From positions 1,550,001 to 1,614,000 of the forward strand of contig CBDDOY010000001.1 of assembly GCA_965232165.1 (NCBI GenBank): 64,000 nucleotides of DNA. Direction: 5' to 3'. A program made the position numbers and the translations under genes. Below, piece by piece: positions 8,338-17,321 of the stretch; within the stretch, counting starts at the first letter, position 1; the number at the start of each line of letters is the position of its first letter. The notes under the pieces are model-generated. The model was not told where the DNA came from. It searched no databases and saw only the letters and a list, made by a program, of their open reading frames with translations. Origin of the DNA: UBA2779 sp965232165 (GTDB lineage: Bacteria > Spirochaetota > Spirochaetia > DSM-2461).

Positions 8338-9310
8338 TGATCCGGCTGAACCAGAGTTCTATTTTGCGGATACGTAATTCGTGAGGAGCTTCCCGAAGCC
8401 AGGCTTCCAAATCAATCAAGCTTCGTGCCGCTTCTTGGAGTTCGTCGCTGGAATACTGGCGCGCCCCATCACAGTATGCACGAAAGGCGCGCTTCCCGCC
8501 CTTGATTTTCACTTCTGATGCGGCATGATTCTCAGATAATCCACGGGCAATCCGTATCTTGAAATCCATGAGTCGTATCAATGGATCTGCGAGCATTATG
8601 AGAATATTCTCTACTGATGCAGGGTCTGAATGCAGCATTGTTCTATACGCCTCAAGCGTGCCGCCAAAATCGCGGCGGCAGAAACGGTTGAATAAACTGT
8701 ATACCGTTTCACCTCGGTCATGCTCCAACACCTTGTCAACATCATCCAGGTCAATCTGATTCTTAGAGGCAAAGGTCAGACGTTCACATGCTTCTTTGAG
8801 TGCGTCAGTTGTCCCTTCGGTGACATCCAGCAGGACATCAACCGCTTCGCTGTCAATCTGTATATTCTTGTCCCGAAAAAATTTTGTCACCCACCCCCGC
8901 TTGTCCTTCTCAAACATCTCCCAGAACACCTCAATATTGTCCTTTTTCTTGGGAATGGCGGCGGCGAGTTTGAATGGATAGGTCCGGGAGCCGGGTGCCT
9001 GATCCGTGGTCAAAACGAGTATGGCATCCGCCGTAGGGGCATCAATGTACCGGCTGATAGATTTTATATCCGCGGCACTCAAGGCATGCACATCTGAAAA
9101 CACCACCAAGCGCCTGGATGAAAACAGCGAGCCGTTCTGCAGGAGCGAGATTACATCGGTAATCTTGTTGTCATAAGGGTAGATATGATGGCATTCTGGC
9201 TCGGCGTGGTCTTTATTTGTGATATTCCGATGAATTTCGTCAATGCGGGCTTGTTTCCTTCCTACTTCCGGACCAGGGAAGAAATACACCGGATGTATGA
9301 GAGAAGACAT
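8318..9310 (-). CDS. holA: DNA polymerase III delta subunit
   Basis: Clamp-loader subunit that opens the beta sliding clamp. The 330-residue product matches the HolA layout: an N-terminal AAA-like domain with VYFFPGPEVGRKQARIDEIH and the GSLFSSRRLVVFSDVH block, a middle KFFRDKNIQIDSEAVDVLLD helical part, and a C-terminal helical collar domain with ASVENILIMLADPLIRLMD. It begins four bases after lexA ends. The 3' end overlaps the convergent gene at 6523-8337. Confidence 0.88.
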   Translation of the reverse strand: MSSLIHPVYFFPGPEVGRKQARIDEIHRNITNKDHAEPECHHIYPYDNKITDVISLLQNGSLFSSRRLVVFSDVHALSAADIKSISRYIDAPTADAILVLTTDQAPGSRTYPFKLAAAIPKKKDNIEVFWEMFEKDKRGWVTKFFRDKNIQIDSEAVDVLLDVTEGTTDALKEACERLTFASKNQIDLDDVDKVLEHDRGETVYSLFNRFCRRDFGGTLEAYRTMLHSDPASVENILIMLADPLIRLMDFKIRIARGLSENHAASEVKIKGGKRAFRAYCDGARQYSSDELQEAARSLIDLEAWLREAPHELRIRKIELWFSRIINRGYG

Positions 9311-9313
9311 GAT

Positions 9314-9919
9314 TCAATACTGGCGGATCAGAGTAATGAGGCGGCCAAGCACCTGAATATCTGTCCTGTAAATTGGTGAATAAGATGGATTTGCGGCCTG
9401 GAGCCGAAACCGGTTTTTTTCCTTGTATAATCGTTTAATAGTAAAGGCCTCATCGACACGGACGGCTACGATTTGTCCATTTTCCACCACTTCCTGCCTG
9501 GAGAAAATCGCGATATCTCCTTCCTTGATTGAGGCATCAATCATGCTGTCACCCTCCACTTTTAGAGCAAACAGTGTACCCTCTCCTACAATCGTCTTGG
9601 GAAGAGATAGGTTGTATTCATGATTTTCTTCCGCGAATATGGGCACACCGGCCGAAACCTTCCCCAACAATGGCACTGATGTATGAGCAGAATTATCTGA
9701 AACTGTTTCGAGATTAACGATTTCTATGGTTCGAGATCGTCCAACATGATAAATAATCAATTTCTTCTTTTTAAGCGCTCCAACATGATCGTAGGCAGCT
9801 CTAACTGAAATCCCGAAATGGCCTGCAATTTCCCGAATAGTGGGCGAGAAGCTATTTTCTTTTCTGAAGCTGTTGATGAAATCAAGGACCTCAAGCTGCC
9901 TTTTTGTAGGTTTCCTCAC
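9314..9919 (-). CDS. lexA: LexA repressor
   Basis: SOS repressor and self-cleaving serine protease. The 201-residue product has a winged helix-turn-helix (residues about 25-50, SPTIREIAGHFGISVRAAYD), the cleavage site Ala90-Gly91 in LGKVSAGVP, catalytic Ser125 in EGDSMIDA and Lys162 in FTIKRLY, so it should be cleavable after RecA activation. It overlaps the upstream response-regulator gene by four bases and precedes holA, so it appears to be transcribed with the rpoN operon and has no intergenic promoter of its own. DNA target motif not identified. Confidence 0.95.
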   Translation of the reverse strand: MRKPTKRQLEVLDFINSFRKENSFSPTIREIAGHFGISVRAAYDHVGALKKKKLIIYHVGRSRTIEIVNLETVSDNSAHTSVPLLGKVSAGVPIFAEENHEYNLSLPKTIVGEGTLFALKVEGDSMIDASIKEGDIAIFSRQEVVENGQIVAVRVDEAFTIKRLYKEKNRFRLQAANPSYSPIYRTDIQVLGRLITLIRQY

Positions 9920-11283
9920 TTCCGCACCTCGATTCCATACTTCTTCATTTTGCTATGCAGATTGCTGGGATACATGCCGAGTGACTGAGCAGTTTGAGCC
10001 ATATTGTAGTTATTCTGTTCAAGCCGATGAGCGATGATATGTGTTTCAAAATTCCCCCGTGCCTCTGCGAGTTCCATACTATGGTAGCCCACATCCGGTA
10101 TGGAGGCGGGCATATCGGGATTGGCTTCTCCAAGGTAATACTTTGCCGCTTCTAAGGAAATCTCCGGTTCGTCGGCAAGTACGCTGATGCGTTCGATGAA
10201 ATTTTTCAATTCTCGGATGTTGCCCGGCCAAATGTGATTCATAAGGAACTGCATTGCCTCGGGAGAAAAGCTTCGCTGAATGGTGTTCTTCTTTTCTGCG
10301 ATGAGACGCTTCTGAAAACAAGCGATTAAGATGGGGATGTCGTCACGTCTTTCCCTCAAGGGAGGGACTGTCAACGGGATCACATTGAGCCGGAAGTATA
10401 AATCTTCCCTGAACCGGCCCGCCTTGACCTCGCTATGGATATCTTTGTTGGTTGCCGCGACTATGCGCACATCGACATGGATAGGCGTTTCGCCGCCCAC
10501 TCGTGTAAATGTCATCTCCTGAATGACTCGAAGCAGCTTGGACTGGGCATCAAGAGACATGTCGGCTACCTCGTCTAGAAACAAGGTGCCGTTATCGGCA
10601 ATCTCAAATTTGCCTCGGCGCTTCGTTACCGCGCCGGTAAAAGACCCGGCCTCGTGGCCGAACAGTTCGCTTTCAATCAGGTTGTCCGGGATGGCGGCAC
10701 AGTTGACTTCGACGAAACTCCGATTATAGCGATGGCTTCTCGCATGGATCATTCGGGCTACCAGTTCCTTGCCTGTTCCATTCTCCCCAAGAATCATAAC
10801 TCGGGAATCGGATGGGGCGCTTTGATTCACTATCTCCCGAATGTGATGCATCTGTTCGGTTGTCCCGACCATTTCATCCAGAAAAGGCCCAAGACGAAGC
10901 ACCGCATTCTCTCGTTTCAATGCCTCCAGCCGAATTGCGTTACGGGCGATTGTGAGCACCCTTTCCACCCCCAGGGGTTTTTCGAGGTAATCATAGGCTC
11001 CAAGCTTGATGGCCTTTACGGCATTTTTGACATTGGCATGCCCTGAAATAATGATCACTTCCACATTTGGCCACTCATATTTGATTGTTTCCAGCACCTC
11101 AAACCCTCCCTTTTTCGGGAGGCGAAAGTCGAGAAAGACAACATCAATGGGCTCTGTTTTGAGTATGCTGAGCCCTTCCACACCATCTTCAGCGGCAGAA
11201 ACCTCATAGCCTTCACTCTTAAGAATACTCGTTAGCACGTCCTGAATAGATGGATCATCGTCAATAACCAAGATATGGCTCAT
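9916..11283 (-). CDS. NtrC-family sigma-54 activator, response regulator
   Basis: The 455-residue product has a receiver domain (phospho-acceptor Asp52 in FLDFRLPKKGG), an AAA+ sigma-54 activation domain (Walker A GENGTGKE near residue 167; GSFTGA near 215, a Ser variant of the GAFTGA loop that touches sigma-54) and a C-terminal Fis-type helix-turn-helix (MAQTAQSLGMYPSNLHSKMK). It should activate RpoN-dependent promoters after phosphorylation by an unlinked kinase. It lies in the same operon as rpoN, 12 bases after ptsH. Confidence 0.93.
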   Translation of the reverse strand: MSHILVIDDDPSIQDVLTSILKSEGYEVSAAEDGVEGLSILKTEPIDVVFLDFRLPKKGGFEVLETIKYEWPNVEVIIISGHANVKNAVKAIKLGAYDYLEKPLGVERVLTIARNAIRLEALKRENAVLRLGPFLDEMVGTTEQMHHIREIVNQSAPSDSRVMILGENGTGKELVARMIHARSHRYNRSFVEVNCAAIPDNLIESELFGHEAGSFTGAVTKRRGKFEIADNGTLFLDEVADMSLDAQSKLLRVIQEMTFTRVGGETPIHVDVRIVAATNKDIHSEVKAGRFREDLYFRLNVIPLTVPPLRERRDDIPILIACFQKRLIAEKKNTIQRSFSPEAMQFLMNHIWPGNIRELKNFIERISVLADEPEISLEAAKYYLGEANPDMPASIPDVGYHSMELAEARGNFETHIIAHRLEQNNYNMAQTAQSLGMYPSNLHSKMKKYGIEVRK

Positions 11284-11294
11284 GCTTCGCTAAC

Positions 11295-11561
11295 CTATTT
11301 AACTCTGAACTTATTGTCAAACAGTGCGGCTATGGCGATTACAGCATCTTCTTCATCTTCGCCTTCGGCACGAATGACAAGATCGGATTTATAAGTTGCT
11401 CCAAGTGTGAGTATATTCATGATGGATTTAGCATTGATTTTGGCTGTTCCTTTTTCCAGCCAAATCGAACTCTCATACTTCTGGGCAACCTGTACCAGAA
11501 TCGAAGCTGGACGAGCATGTATGCCGGCTCTATTAAGAATTTTCACCGTGCGTGTTTTCAT
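11295..11561 (-). CDS. ptsH: Phosphocarrier protein HPr
   Basis: 88 residues with both regulatory sites: His15 in NRAGIHARPAS (phosphorylated by enzyme I) and Ser46 in INAKSIMNILTLGA (phosphorylated by HprK). The start overlaps the hprK stop by four bases. No enzyme I or EII permease gene is in the window. The pairing with HprK and RpoN suggests a regulatory rather than sugar-transport role, which is known for other spirochaetes and proteobacteria with incomplete PTS. Confidence 0.96.
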   Translation of the reverse strand: MKTRTVKILNRAGIHARPASILVQVAQKYESSIWLEKGTAKINAKSIMNILTLGATYKSDLVIRAEGEDEEDAVIAIAALFDNKFRVK

Positions 11562-12556
11562 GCGTCACTCCGTCTTAATTCAAATCGGCCATACTTCTGC
11601 TTGCGCAGGTTTTCACTTTCTAAATAGTGAATAAGAGACTTATTGAATCCTTTGGCACTATTTATACCCTGTGCCTTGAGTTTCTGGTTGAGTACTGCCG
11701 CCTCTATAATGATGGGAATGTTCCGCCCGGGTTTCACCGGCAGAGTGATGAATGGAATATTGACACCGAGAAGGGTTGTTGTCGTTTCTGAATTTCCCAA
11801 GCGATTATATTTTTTTTCACTGTCCCATTCTTCAAGCTGAAAAACCATTTCGACCGGCTTCCTGTTGTTTACTGCATTCGCTCCATAAACTTTTGAAATA
11901 TTAATGATCCCCAACCCGCGAATTTCCATGTGGTTTTCAAGCAGCGGACTAACTCCATAGCCCCACAGGCTATTTCCATTGAGGCATTTTATGAGTACCG
12001 CATCATCGGCGATGAGTCTGTGCCCACGATCCAGCAGCTCAAGTGCGGTTTCACTCTTGCCAATTCCACTTTCTCCCTGGATGAGCACTCCCATACCCTC
12101 GACTTCCACAAAAACTGCGTGAATGGTTTGCCGGGGAGCAAAAACATCATCCAGGGCCCGTAACAGGCGAATCACGAGAGATGCGGAATCTAACGGGGTT
12201 GTCAATATAGGGACTCCGGCCTTTTCTGAAGCATCTTTGAAGTACTCTGGAGGATATATGTCGCAACAGAACATGAAGCAGGGGATGCTGTATGAAAGGA
12301 TACGGCTGAGATGCGGTTGAAGCTTCTCTTGAGGAGTCGATTTGATGTAAGAGGATTCGCCGCGACCGATAATCTGGATTCTTTTGCCTCCGAAATCACC
12401 GAAGTAACCGGCAAGCGGCAGGCCCGGTCTGTTGATTTCCGTTGAACATATCTCTCGTGCCAATCCACGGCGTCCGCATATACAGCGGAGGTTCATGGCA
12501 TTGGGTTTCTCCGGTTCAAGGTTAATAAGATCCAGTACTGTGAATTTATCCATCAC
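11558..12556 (-). CDS. hprK: HPr kinase/phosphorylase
   Basis: Bifunctional enzyme that phosphorylates and dephosphorylates HPr at Ser46. The 332-residue product has an N-terminal domain (1-130) and a C-terminal kinase domain with the Walker A GESGIGKS at residues 161-168, the RGHRLIADDAV segment and the HprK signature MEIRGLGIINISKVYG. All catalytic segments look intact. Located between hpf/rpoN and ptsH; coupled to ptsH by a 4-base overlap. Confidence 0.96.
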   Translation of the reverse strand: MMDKFTVLDLINLEPEKPNAMNLRCICGRRGLAREICSTEINRPGLPLAGYFGDFGGKRIQIIGRGESSYIKSTPQEKLQPHLSRILSYSIPCFMFCCDIYPPEYFKDASEKAGVPILTTPLDSASLVIRLLRALDDVFAPRQTIHAVFVEVEGMGVLIQGESGIGKSETALELLDRGHRLIADDAVLIKCLNGNSLWGYGVSPLLENHMEIRGLGIINISKVYGANAVNNRKPVEMVFQLEEWDSEKKYNRLGNSETTTTLLGVNIPFITLPVKPGRNIPIIIEAAVLNQKLKAQGINSAKGFNKSLIHYLESENLRKQKYGRFELRRSDA

Positions 12557-12630
12557 CCCATCGACTTATAAATGCCTCTAAAAAACATGATTCGGTTTTC
12601 GGCTCTCTCCGCCGGATCCATAAATCATCT

Positions 12631-12951
12631 TCAGTCCCCCCCTTTCGGATGACTTTGATGACTTTGTTTCTTCTCTTTCTCTTTTGTCGCTTTTGCCACG
12701 AGTTTATCAAACAGCATATCGACAGCCCTGTTCAACTCATGACTGGCGGCACTGCCATGCCCCACGGTTCCCCAGCGAAAGTGAATGTTGGCATCTGCCA
12801 TGTATTCACCATGTGTTTCTCTGTCCAGAGTGATATGCAAATCGACGACATGGTCCTTTACATGGGATAAGCGAGCCATCTTCTTGTCTATAATTTCCTT
12901 GACTTCATCGTCCAGCGGGTATCGATGAGTACCCTTTACTTCAATTGTCAT
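12631..12951 (-). CDS. hpf: Ribosome hibernation promoting factor, short form
   Basis: The 106-residue product has the HPF/YfiA beta-alpha-beta-beta-beta-alpha layout (DEVKEIIDKKMARLSHVKDH; ADANIHFRWGTVGHGSAAS; ELNRAVDMLFDKLVAKATKE). Its short tail corresponds to the short HPF class, which works with a dimerising partner in some bacteria. It overlaps the rpoN stop by one base, in the usual rpoN-hpf order. Confidence 0.92.
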   Translation of the reverse strand: MTIEVKGTHRYPLDDEVKEIIDKKMARLSHVKDHVVDLHITLDRETHGEYMADANIHFRWGTVGHGSAASHELNRAVDMLFDKLVAKATKEKEKKQSHQSHPKGGD

Positions 12952-14360
12952 TACAGCCTCCTTCCGGATTGTCCTGCAAAAATAGAGAGAGAATCAAGCT
13001 CTTTGCGATATTTGGCTACAGTTCTTCTGGCAAGATTGATTCCCCTCTTGGCTAACAGGTTGCAGATTTTCTGATCGGAAATCCGTTTTTCATTTCCAAC
13101 TTCATCCAGTATTTCCTTAATGATTTCCTTAGCCGCCACCTTTGAAATTCGGGAACCTGATGCCCCCGATCCGGAAATGGAATTCGAGAAGAAGTATTTT
13201 AGCGAAAAAAGTCCCCACGCTGTTTGAATAAATTTGTTTGTCGTGATACGAGAAACCGTCGTTTCATGATAACCTATCGCTCCAGCAACATCCTTCAATA
13301 TCAATGGCTTAAGGTAACGTGGTCCGCCGGTGAAGAATTCTCTTTGAAATTCTACAATGGCCATCGCCGTTTTTAACAGAGTATTATTGCGCTGGGCAAG
13401 ACTGTTGATAAAGTAGCGAGCCTGCCGCGAATGGTTGGAGATATAACGCTTTGTGTTTTTATCCGTTGCGCCATCTTCCATGATTTTTTGAAATTCAGGG
13501 TCTACCCTCAGGACCGGCAGCACTTCGTCGTTGAGTATCAGGGAAAACTCATCCTTCTCCTGACGGACAATCAAGTCCGGTATGATGTATTGCACCGTTT
13601 CCGGGCTGTATGAACGCCCTGGAAAGGGATTGAGTATCTGTATATAGTTTTCCAAATCTTCCCAGTCATCCTGAGTAATCCCAAGGCTGATACGCACCTC
13701 CTCGGCTTTCTTCTTTTCCATGAGAGGCAAAGCCTGTTTGATATACTCCTCAAACAATTCTGGTGCATCCCCGCGAATCGCTGCCTGTATCAGGAGAGAT
13801 TCGCTCCAGTTCATACATCCGCAGCCCATAGGTTCCAATTCTCTTATGGTATGTAACACTTCATCAAGATAATTCCACTCTGTTTTGCTTACCAGGAGTT
13901 CAGGCGGTTCTCTGTGGAATCCGTCACTGTCGAGATTCCATATCAGACGCTCGGCTAAACTAACCCGTATATCATCAATATCCATGAGATGAAGCTGATC
14001 AATAAGATGGTCATAGAGAGATTCTTCCCGATACACTGTCCCTTCTAGGAATTGCTGCTTCCTGTCCGCAGCTTCCCTTGCAGGGGGTTGATAGCCCGGA
14101 TCGGAGCTGTTGCTAAAGGGATCCGTTTCAGCGGCCGGGTTTTCTTCGGCTTTGTTATTGGATGTTGACATGGCATCCATATTTCCCTCATCACGCATAA
14201 TTTCCAATGCCGGATTCTTCTCGGCTTCTTCATAAATGGCCGCCTGAAGTTCGGCTAAGGGGATGGCCATCAATTTGATCGACTGAATCAATTGATGAGT
14301 CATTACCTGCTTTTGTGTCAGCTTCTGAGCGATGGATAGGTTCTGCTCATGATTTAGCAA
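12951..14360 (-). CDS. rpoN: RNA polymerase sigma-54 factor
   Basis: The 469-residue product has region I (QKQVMTHQLIQSIKLMAIPL, Gln/Leu rich, contacts activators), an acidic region II, the core-binding domain, a helix-turn-helix (GYHETTVSRITTNKF) and the RpoN box ARRTVAKYRKEL near the C-terminus that reads the -24 promoter element. It heads an operon rpoN-hpf-hprK-ptsH-response regulator-lexA-holA. Only TATGAGTCAAGG-type unremarkable sequence precedes it; I see no confident promoter. Confidence 0.96.
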   Translation of the reverse strand: MLNHEQNLSIAQKLTQKQVMTHQLIQSIKLMAIPLAELQAAIYEEAEKNPALEIMRDEGNMDAMSTSNNKAEENPAAETDPFSNSSDPGYQPPAREAADRKQQFLEGTVYREESLYDHLIDQLHLMDIDDIRVSLAERLIWNLDSDGFHREPPELLVSKTEWNYLDEVLHTIRELEPMGCGCMNWSESLLIQAAIRGDAPELFEEYIKQALPLMEKKKAEEVRISLGITQDDWEDLENYIQILNPFPGRSYSPETVQYIIPDLIVRQEKDEFSLILNDEVLPVLRVDPEFQKIMEDGATDKNTKRYISNHSRQARYFINSLAQRNNTLLKTAMAIVEFQREFFTGGPRYLKPLILKDVAGAIGYHETTVSRITTNKFIQTAWGLFSLKYFFSNSISGSGASGSRISKVAAKEIIKEILDEVGNEKRISDQKICNLLAKRGINLARRTVAKYRKELDSLSIFAGQSGRRL

Positions 14361-14411
14361 GGGGCTCCTCCTTCCCCTAATTCTCGCTTAACAAAAGATA
14401 TGAGTCAAGGT

Positions 14412-14690
14412 CGTGTGCTCAGGGCTAATGCATGATATGTTGAAAAAGCACCTTCTCCCTAAATTCTGCGTCACAGGCCGATCTCATTCTGCATGACTTC
14501 ATCGAAGGTTTTGAACGCTTCTTGCTTTTCAGCGGCTTCATCAAATTGATGGCCATGTGTCGAACTCTGTCAAAGTTTTCAGATGCATATCCTGTACGAT
14601 AGCAAAGTTGGTCTTCTTTAGATGTAGTTTGTCAGTCAGAGCGGGAACCCATTGCAGAAAAGTCTCGAAAAAATCTTGTCCCAAGTTCAC
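14412..14690 (-). pseudogene. Transposase remnant, possibly ISAs1-like C-terminus
   Basis: There is no intact frame. Read on the minus strand in pieces, one frame gives FFETFLQWVPALTDKLHL and a shifted one gives YRTGYASENFDRVRHMAINL followed by a Lys-rich stretch. The second resembles the NFxxLRRIALNLLK end of ISAs1-family transposases. I see at least one frameshift. It fills the gap between rpoN and the IS1634 element. The assignment is tentative. Confidence 0.35.
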
Positions 14691-14727
14691 CACTAAAAAA
14701 CGTAATTCCTTATAATAAATGGAGTTA

Positions 14728-16590
14728 CTATTTTTTATTTACACTACGGATTTGGTGAGTCGTCATCCGACGGTTCAACGCCTTTCCCGACAACCCAAGC
14801 ATCGCATAAATCTTCTGATGTTCTAGTTCCTGTCGGGAGTCGAGTCTCACTTCATTATTCATCAGCACTCCCTCTTCAGTCTTGGAAATGTACTCTATGG
14901 TTATCCTCTGGTGGGTAGAAAGAACTTCTTTTATGGTCTTCCAACTCCGTGTATCTCCCCCTTTTCGTAATTTACATTCAGTCGCATGCATCAGGTGATA
15001 CGCAAGGACTGATATAAACATATGCGACTGCACTCTCTCCTCCAGTTGATGAAAGTTAGGCCGAAAGCCAAGATGAGACTTCATGTCTCTAAATGAGTTT
15101 TCAATACGGCCAAGCATTATATAGAGCTCCCAAATATTTTTGTCATCCAAATCTTTTCGATTGGTTCTAAGGGTATAAGTTCCTTCACTGTTTCCTGTCT
15201 GAGTTTTCTTCTCCCATTTAATGTCAATCGCATTCAACTTTCCTGTCCGCTTGGCAGGCTCCCCAGGAATAACTGATATTTCATAAAGTTTTGCAGCCTT
15301 TGGATATTTTTCCTTAAGCCTGCCAATGCTCTGAAGAACCGAAGAATACAGTTTCATGCGGTTTTTCTTGTTTAATCCGTCACGAAGATATTGAAGTCTT
15401 TCAAGGAGGACGGTTTCGGTACGCATAGCCATGGCCTCTTCTTTAAGACGTTTGTGCTCGCTCTTTACCAGAACCCAATGCTCATCCGAGATTGTTTTTC
15501 CGAATACTTCAATCTTGGCACCTGTTTTCTTGTCCTCCATGACCAGATTCATCTCTTGCGATGGCTCAAGCTCCAAAGGACTTTTCCCTCTGTGAACCAC
15601 AAGGTAGGTACATTTTCGCTTTTTAAGCCATTCGATATTCTCTTTTGTGGCAATCCCGGCATCCATTACGACAGTTGCCCCGACTTTTAGGCCCGCGTTG
15701 GCTTCCAAATCTAAAATCGTGGCCTGAAAAGTCTTGGATTCGCACTGGTTCCCCGGATGGAACTTGCTATACTTGGGAAATCCATCCGCATCGACAACCA
15801 ACCCCAGGGTAGCCAATTTGCAGTCACTGCGCTTTTCTTTCGAGCGACCATAAGATGCCTTTGGGTTCTTTTTGCACTGACCCTCAAAGTAGGTGTTCGT
15901 TAAATCGTAAAGTACAATGCTTTCGTCGAGGGAGAATAAATCTTGTTCTTTACAAGCCAAATGCTTCTCCAGCTCGTCCTTACAGCGGTAGAGAACATCG
16001 GCAGCCCTGTAGTACGCATTCAGGGAGGACGAATGGGGTAAGCCGCACAGCTCAAAAAGAGCAGAATGTTTTTCCGCCCACTGCCTGGTAAATCGCTCGC
16101 TGGCTGGTTTGATCATTCTACCGACGATTAGAGCTTCAAGTAAGGGGATCGTTCCCTTAGGCACACCGCATTTCCTTAGAACTCTGTCCATTTCCAACTC
16201 TTTCCATTGCTGATGACAGACGTACTCAGGGCCTAGGCTTCTGACTTTCTTTGTTTCAAGGCTGTTAACATCGACCGCTACAAAATTGGCTTGCGCTTGA
16301 GCTTTTAGTTGTGCGTCTTTTGCCCGCTTGGTGAAAATGCGGTCTGATACCTGCTGTGCGATTTTCTCAATGTCTTCATCCAAGTCGAATAATTCTCTGT
16401 TTCCTGAAAGAATATTTTCAATTCTTCTTGCCAGAGCTTTGTATTGAGAAGAATCAATATCCAGTTTCCCAAGGTTGAGAATAATCCGCTGTCGGGGGCC
16501 TTTATCAGTGCGGATATTTTCTACAAGATTGAGGTAGGTGTACTGTTTTTTCGTTTTACCGTTGGCAACTTTTATTGATCTTATATACAT
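14728..16590 (-). mobile_element. IS1634-family transposase (IS4 superfamily)
   Basis: One intact frame of about 620 residues from ATG 16590 (the frame is open to 16614). The N-terminus MYIRSIKVANGKTKKQYTYL with NLVENIRTDKGPRQRIILNL is typical of IS1634. The DDE residues are visible: Asp in SIVLYDLTNTYFEG, Asp in GATVVMDAGIATKEN and Glu in LGRIENSFRDMKSHLGFRP. It should be catalytically active. I could not define terminal inverted repeats or a target duplication by eye. It sits between transposase debris and a broken aldolase gene. Confidence 0.9.
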
Positions 16591-16759
16591 ACCACTAAGA
16601 TACACCACAGCCACAAAAGAGGCAAGCGAAAAATAAAGTGTTAGGCACTACATTTTGATTTGAGGTGATTTGAGGTCCCCAAAAAGCGGAATCCCTAAAT
16701 ATTCTATGGTATTTATGAGGTTTTGGGAAATATTTAAGCCTTTTTTTGAAGTAATTCGT

Positions 16760-17318
16760 TTTCTTGGTCGTTAAAAAAATATTTAGCAGGTGTATTTTGG
16801 TGAACTTGGGTGAAGGGCTGATGGCCGTGATTCCGTGATTCTCCATGATGAAGGTGTTGTATTTCTGCAAATACGGAATGAAATTGTCTGCCTATTGTTG
16901 AGAAATCGGTTCGCCGTAGGGCACCACCGGTATCGGATCGATTTCGATAATGCATTCGGGAAACAACGGTCTCATCAGTCAGTTTTTTTTCATCAGCGTG
17001 AAAGCATTGGTCCACGGGGGATGACAGTGGACAGCCGACCGAATATCCGGCCGAAGATTGAAGAAATTGAGATACATCGGCATTTCGCCGCTCGGCTTTC
17101 TTTTTCCCTCGATGGTATGGCCTTCGATATCGACAAAAACCAGATCCTCGGCGACGAGAATGCTTTTATAACGGCGTGTCGGGGTGATGATATAAACAAC
17201 GTTGTCCACCTTAGGCGAGATTCCCGCCGTGGCTCGTTGCAAAGTGCCGATCACTCGGCCAATGACATACATCTAGGAAATCTTTGACTTCCGCTTTATG
17301 CGTTTCGTAGAGGCTCAT
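16760..17318 (-). pseudogene. Class II aldolase/adducin-family protein, frameshifted
   Basis: The pieces line up with class II (zinc) aldolases such as fuculose-phosphate aldolase: MSLYETHKAEVKDFLDVC and FATSHGGNLA in the first frame, a shift near 17230, VVYIITPTRRYKSILVAEDL and the zinc HxH in SAVHCHPPWTNAF in the second, another shift at a run of eight T near 16983, PIPVVPYGEPISQQ in the third, an in-frame TAG near 16893, then YNTFIMENHGITA. The start lies three bases after the lsrF stop. With two frameshifts, one stop and a lost 3' end it is non-functional. Confidence 0.85.
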
Positions 17319-17321
17319 ATG

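Noticed and set aside
14400..16720. Terminal inverted repeats for the IS1634 element
   Set aside because: I compared the flanks (AGTGTTAGGCACTAC, CACCACTAAAAAACG and others) and found no convincing inverted pair.
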